Assembly (NCBI RefSeq): GCF_029760955.1
Contig: NZ_CP121682.1
Coordinates: 5,146,001 to 5,210,000, forward strand
DNA: 64,000 nucleotides
Reading direction: 5' to 3'
Origin: Streptomyces cathayae
GTDB lineage: Bacteria > Actinomycetota > Actinomycetes > Streptomycetales > Streptomycetaceae
Shown here: positions 60,591 to 64,000 of the stretch, piece by piece
Position numbering within the stretch: position 1 is the first letter of the stretch
Layout of the letters: each line of letters starts with the position of its first letter
The notes under the pieces: model-generated
The model's input: the letters and a program-made list of their open reading frames with translations, nothing else
Told to the model about the DNA's origin: nothing
The model's database searches: none
Program-made: the position numbers and the translations under genes

Positions 60591-60869
60591 ATGTTCAAGT
60601 CGAAGAAGATCGCAGCGGCGGCGGGAGTCCTGGGGGGCTTCGTCCTGATCGGCGCCGGTGCCGTCCAGGCCTTCGGTGCCGAGGGCCCGGACAGCTGCAC
60701 CAAGGACAGCGAGGGCGTCGTTCGCTGCGTGCAGGCGAACAATCAGAAGATCACGACCGACGAGTCCGGGAAGGTCCACTTCGTCAACGAGTCGAAGCAG
60801 AGCTGCTCCGGTGAGGGTGCCGAGGTCTCCTGCGTCAGCAGTGCCTCCTTCCCGGGTAAGAAGTCCTGA
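60591..60869 (+). CDS. Secreted four-cysteine protein
   Basis: The 92-residue protein has a signal peptide (IAAAAGVLGGFVLIGAGAVQ). The mature part is SCTKDSEGVVRCVQANNQKI and ESKQSCSGEGAEVSCVSSAS, two C-x9-C type pairs. ATG 60591 has AAGGAAGAAGGCAG upstream. It is the intact form of the deleted gene at 59920. Function unknown. Confidence 0.78.
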   Translation: MFKSKKIAAAAGVLGGFVLIGAGAVQAFGAEGPDSCTKDSEGVVRCVQANNQKITTDESGKVHFVNESKQSCSGEGAEVSCVSSASFPGKKS

Positions 60870-60938
60870 CGTCTTCGTCGGCCGCAGGGTCGTTGTTCGC
60901 GTCGGCATCCCTCGCGACGGACCATCCGTGCAGTGGAG

Positions 60939-60972
60939 AGTGGCCGGAACCCGATACCGGGTCCCGGCCACT
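60939..60972 (+). terminator. Terminator after the secreted gene
   Basis: AGTGGCCGGAACCC (60939-60952) pairs with GGGTCCCGGCCACT (60959-60972) except at one position and is followed by a TTTT run. Confidence 0.8.
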
Positions 60973-61100
60973 TTTCGCATGTCCGTCATCGGCGCGGCGT
61001 GGCGCCGATGGGCTGTGGCGCTGTGCGTTCGATGAGGACTGGAGGCGGTGAGGGCGGCGCGCATGGACGGCTCCGGGGCGGGGGTGAGGGCGAACCAATC

Positions 61101-61120
61101 CATGATTACCAGTAATCATG
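61101..61120. promoter_or_regulatory. Perfect palindrome in a gene-free gap
   Basis: CATGATTAC-CA-GTAATCATG has 9-bp arms and an AT-rich core unlike the surroundings. The gap 60973-61337 has no supportable gene; the nearest open frame downstream runs into the tRNA and is not real. Confidence 0.45.
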
Positions 61121-61337
61121 ACTTTTGTCCGGAATTGCCGATGTGTGGGCGATTCCGGCCGTGAGGCGTGTGTGAGCGGGTTTCTGTGTGGCTGCGAGGC
61201 CGTTCCGGCCTCGGTCTCACGGGCTGCCGCGGGGCCGGAAAGCCACCGTGGACGGTCGAGGCGCTCGGCCCGGTGGCGGTACGCGTCGCGCCGGAACGAG
61301 GGAGGGCCAGCGTTCTTGCTGGCCAGAAGGTACTTGC

Positions 61338-61409
61338 GCCCCCGGCAGGACTCGAACCTGCGGCCAAGCGCTTAGAAGGCGCCTGCTCTATCCACTGAGC
61401 TACGGGGGC
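61338..61409 (-). tRNA. tRNA-Arg (anticodon UCU)
   Basis: The 72-nt cloverleaf on the minus strand has acceptor GCCCCCG/CGGGGGC, D-arm GCTC/GAGC, anticodon loop CTTCTAA (anticodon TCT, reading AGA), and T-arm GCAGG-TTCGAGT-CCTGC. CCA is not encoded. No integrase or attachment duplication is seen next to it. The 321 bp from here to the GTPase gene hold no other gene. Confidence 0.95.
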
Positions 61410-61730
61410 CCGGGTGTGGTGGCCACTGTCGCGGTGCCCGGGTGTGGCCGGTTCCTGACGTTGCCGGGGACAAGGATAGGGCTCCCGAGCCCCTGCCCCT
61501 GACGCTTCGCCTCCGTGGCTCGATGTGGAGGTCCGGTGAAGCGGTCCCGATAATCGCAGGCGGGTACGAATCGTGCACTGCTTTCGGCCCCTGGCGCATC
61601 GGGTGTTGTGCACTCGTTATGCCTCGCCCGCGCCCGCGCCCCAGTCGTCCCTTCCGTCCCTTGTATCCGATCGGCGCGCAGACATGCTCATATGCTTCAG
61701 AATTCCCCTGAAATTGGGCATTCTTCGCAT

Positions 61731-63335
61731 GTGGTGACCTTGGACGTACGGCCTCAGCTGCTCGACGCACTCTCCGCCCTGCGCGACCGTGTCGCCGCCG
61801 CACGCTTCCCGCTGCCCCTGGCGGGGGCTCCCCGCGCGCGTGCCAACCGCGACGAACTGCTCGCGCAGCTCGACGACTACCTGGTACCCCGCCTGAGAGA
61901 GCCCCGAGCGCCGTTGCTGGCCGTCGTCGGGGGATCCACCGGGGCCGGCAAGTCCACCCTGGTGAACTCTCTGGTGGGGCGGCGGGTCAGTGAGGCGGGG
62001 GTGCTGCGGCCGACGACACGCACACCGGTGCTCGTCTGCCACCCGGAGGACCACCACTGGTTCAGCGGGATGCGGGTGCTGCCCGACCTCACCCGCGTGT
62101 GGGTGCCCCAGCAGGAGACCGAGGACCACCTGCTCCCCGGCGAGAACCCCGCGCGCGTGCTGCGCGTCGAGACCGTCGACAGCCTTCCGCCCGGCCTCGC
62201 CCTGCTCGACGCCCCCGACATCGACTCCCTCGTCTCCGACAACCGCGTCCTCGCCGCCGAACTCATCTGCGCGGCGGACATCTGGGTCATGGTCACCACC
62301 GCCGCCCGCTACGCCGACGCCGTCCCCTGGCGCATGCTGCGCGCCGCCAAGGAGTACGACGTCAGCCTCGTGACCGTCCTGGACCGGGTGCCCCATCAGG
62401 TGGTGTCCGAGGTGTCGCGGCAGTACGGTGCCCTGCTCACCAAGGCCGGACTCGGCCACGTACCGCGCTTCACCGTGCCGGAGCTGCCCGAGTCGGCCTG
62501 GGGCGGCGGGCTGCTGCCGGCCTCCGCCGTGGCGGCGCTGCGGACCTGGCTCGTCCACCAGACGCAGGACCCCGCCGCCCGCGAGCACGTCATGGCGCGG
62601 ACCGCCCAGGGCGTCCTCGACTCCCTCAACTCCCGCATGCCGGAACTCGCCGGTGCCGCCGCCGCGCAGCACGCCGCCGCGCTGCGGCTCACCTCCGCCG
62701 TCGACGGGGCGTACGACAGCGAGCACTCGCGGCTGCGCGGTCGGCTGCAGGCCGGGGCCGTGCTCGCCGGCGACGCGCTCAAGCGGTGGCGCGCCTTTCC
62801 GCTCGACTGCACTCCCGTCGAACTCCTCGACACCCTCGTGGAGAGCCTGGGCGCCCTGCTGCTGTGCGCCGTCACCGCCGCCGACGAGCGGGTCGACGCC
62901 GCCTGGCGACGCGAACCGGCCGCGAACGCACCCGAGTTCACCGACCGTGACGGGGCGGTGGAAGGCGCCGAGCACCGGATCGGGCTGGCCGTACGGCGCT
63001 GGCGGCGCGAACTGGAGGAGTACGCCGAGGAAGAGGTACGCGAACTCGACCACGCCCCGGCGCCGGACCCCGAGACGGTCACCGCCCTGGCCGCCACCGC
63101 GTTGCTGAGCGGGCGCCGGGAGTGGACCGCGGGGGAGAAGCTCGCCGAACGGATCGGCGCGCACGGGGCGTTGCGGCTGCGCGACCGGGGCGGGCGGCTG
63201 CTTCTCCAGCACGTGAACCGGATCATGCACACCGAACGCGAGCGACGGCTCGCGCCGCTCGACGCGCTCGAGGTGCATCCCGAACCCCAGGCCGAACTCA
63301 TCGCCGCGTTGTCCGTACTGCAGAAGGAGAGGTGA
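61731..63335 (+). CDS. Dynamin-like / YfjP-type GTPase, first of a pair
   Basis: The 534-residue protein has P-loop [17 protein letters not shown] near residue 62, switch [12 protein letters not shown]3 [10 protein letters not shown], and a non-standard G4 ([10 protein letters not shown]). A long helical C-terminal region with a hydrophobic stretch ([20 protein letters not shown]) follows. Such pairs act at the membrane in Streptomyces, probably in sporulation septation (DynA/DynB-like role is only a guess). GTG 61731 or 61734 is the likely start; ATG 61692 is in frame but has no ribosome site. Confidence 0.75.
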   Translation: MVTLDVRPQLLDALSALRDRVAAARFPLPLAGAPRARANRDELLAQLDDYLVPRLREPRAPLLAVVGGSTGAGKSTLVNSLVGRRVSEAGVLRPTTRTPVLVCHPEDHHWFSGMRVLPDLTRVWVPQQETEDHLLPGENPARVLRVETVDSLPPGLALLDAPDIDSLVSDNRVLAAELICAADIWVMVTTAARYADAVPWRMLRAAKEYDVSLVTVLDRVPHQVVSEVSRQYGALLTKAGLGHVPRFTVPELPESAWGGGLLPASAVAALRTWLVHQTQDPAAREHVMARTAQGVLDSLNSRMPELAGAAAAQHAAALRLTSAVDGAYDSEHSRLRGRLQAGAVLAGDALKRWRAFPLDCTPVELLDTLVESLGALLLCAVTAADERVDAAWRREPAANAPEFTDRDGAVEGAEHRIGLAVRRWRRELEEYAEEEVRELDHAPAPDPETVTALAATALLSGRREWTAGEKLAERIGAHGALRLRDRGGRLLLQHVNRIMHTERERRLAPLDALEVHPEPQAELIAALSVLQKER

Positions 63336-63338
63336 GCG

Positions 63339-64000
63339 GTGACCGCCGTCACTGACCAGGACCGCACCGAGCACCCTGAGCGTTCCGACCGCCCGGACGC
63401 GGAGGGCGGATCCCCCGAGGCCCAGGACGCGAAGGGCGGGTACGCGTACCGGGACGACGGGCACGAGGGGCACGAGGGGCACGAGGGGCGCGAGGGGCGC
63501 GAGGGGCACGAGGGGCGCGAGGGGTACGACGGGTACGGGGACGACACGGGCGACAGGGAGGGCGACGGGAGGCCCTCGAAGGGGCCGGCCTCGCAGGCTC
63601 CCTGGGACGACGGGCTGATCGCGCGGCGGGGGAGCAGGGCCGCCGGGACCGGGGCCGCCGGGACCGAGCGGTCCGCCGTGCTGGAGGCCCGTAAGCCCGC
63701 ACCGCAGACCGTGACCCCCCTGGTGTACGACCCGCCGCTGCTCTCGCGGCTGGACGCGTTGCACGAGCTGGTGGGGCTGTCCCGGGCCCGGCTCGACAGC
63801 CGGACGCTGGCCGGGGCGGGCCGGGTCCTCGACGAGGCCACCGTGCGACGCCGGCTCTCCGGACAGCACACCGTGGTCGCCATCGCGGGCGCGACCGGCA
63901 GCGGCAAGTCACAGCTGTTCAACACGCTGGCCGGGGTCGCCATCTCGGAGACCGGCGTACGGCGGCCGACCACCGCCGCACCCATCGCGTGCAGTTGGAG
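63339..64000 (+). CDS. Second GTPase of the pair (3' end outside window)
   Basis: The frame is open from GTG 63339 to the edge, 220 residues. A disordered N-terminus of 130 residues includes seven HEG/REG units; then come VYDPPLLSRLDALHELVGLS and the P-loop AIAGATGSGKSQLFNTLAG, with the switch VRRPTTAAPIA, the same order as the gene before. GAAGGAGAGGTGAGC gives the ribosome site. It starts 3 nt after its partner's stop, so the two are co-translated. Confidence 0.8.
   Translation, partial: MTAVTDQDRTEHPERSDRPDAEGGSPEAQDAKGGYAYRDDGHEGHEGHEGREGREGHEGREGYDGYGDDTGDREGDGRPSKGPASQAPWDDGLIARRGSRAAGTGAAGTERSAVLEARKPAPQTVTPLVYDPPLLSRLDALHELVGLSRARLDSRTLAGAGRVLDEATVRRRLSGQHTVVAIAGATGSGKSQLFNTLAGVAISETGVRRPTTAAPIACSW
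63462..63524 (+). repeat. Seven 9-bp tandem repeats in the second GTPase gene
   Basis: Units CACGAGGGG or CGCGAGGGG occur seven times in a row and encode (H/R)EG. The repeat keeps the frame, so slippage would change the linker by three residues at a time. Confidence 0.9.

Noticed and set aside
61118..61375. Rightward 85-codon frame before the tRNA
   Set aside because: It runs into the tRNA-Arg gene and has no recognisable domain.
61338..61409. tRNA-Arg as an integration site of a mobile element
   Set aside because: No partial tRNA copy or integrase was found in the neighbouring sequence.

Overview
The window is high-GC actinobacterial DNA that is almost certainly Streptomyces. It carries chaplins (the hydrophobic aerial-surface proteins of that genus), an XRE/DUF397 pair of the WhiJ/BldB kind, DUF6507 and ESAT-6-like proteins, dense GTGA/ATGA start-stop overlaps, and many GTG/TTG starts with GGAGG-type ribosome sites.

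Layout. 1-2.6 kb: a leftward cluster of WXG100/ESAT-6-like proteins ending in a large T7SS-substrate-like protein cut by the window edge. 2.9-9.0 kb: a complete ribose operon (rbsR-rbsA-rbsCB fusion-rbsK-rbsD) behind two LacI-type operators. 9-17.6 kb: housekeeping and redox genes (aldo/keto reductase with divergent HxlR regulator, questin-oxidase-like protein, RecD2-type helicase, citrate synthase). 18.2-20.5 kb: an IS607-type element (serine transposase plus TnpB). 20.5-25.6 kb: a CsoR-box copper chaperone, a zinc alcohol dehydrogenase and iolC/mmsA. 25.6-27.5 kb: three overlapping small genes, then XRE and DUF397. 27.5-38.1 kb: a complete type I-C CRISPR-Cas locus. 38.4-42.0 kb: a hydrolase-ABC fusion with its permease. 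42-43.2 kb: a three-domain, sortase-anchored chaplin. 43.4-57.0 kb: an envelope/exopolysaccharide region (FAD oxidoreductase, ATP-grasp, GH26 hydrolase, then an eight-gene overlapping operon with Wzz, glycosyltransferases, deacetylase, flippase, ligase, sugar transferase and a secreted DUF3344 protein). 57.4-61 kb: small secreted proteins, a short chaplin and a duplicated pair of exported peptides. 61.3-64 kb: tRNA-Arg(UCU) and a pair of GTPases.

The most interesting stretch is the gene-poor interval between cas3 and cas5 (33,972-34,658). Read in the cas direction it holds: a pseudo-CRISPR repeat that keeps the exact 12-nt 3' handle of the real repeats; a spacer-like segment ending in a 14-bp perfect hairpin; a promoter-like element overlapped by a protospacer with a TTC PAM, which matches the pseudo-spacer in four 5-nt blocks; and a previously uncalled 38-codon ORF for a one-helix hydrophobic peptide followed by its own terminator-like hairpin. 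This is the architecture of a CreTA-type module, in which a crRNA-like antitoxin guides Cascade to silence a small toxin and so makes the cells depend on the cas genes. I read it as a candidate type I-C Streptomyces CreTA. The base matches are seen directly; toxicity and silencing are inference.

How the parts work together. Type I-C has no Cas6, so Cas5c would process both the two arrays and the crRNA-like RNA, and Cas5c-Cas8c-Cas7 would form the silencing complex. The two arrays read outward from the cas block and have 131-bp leaders about 95% identical to each other, so both can be fed by the single Cas1-Cas2-Cas4 set. The chaplin genes at 42.3 and 59.1 kb both have sigma-BldN-like promoters, linking them to aerial development. 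The overlapping envelope operon looks like a Wzy-type polysaccharide export pathway.
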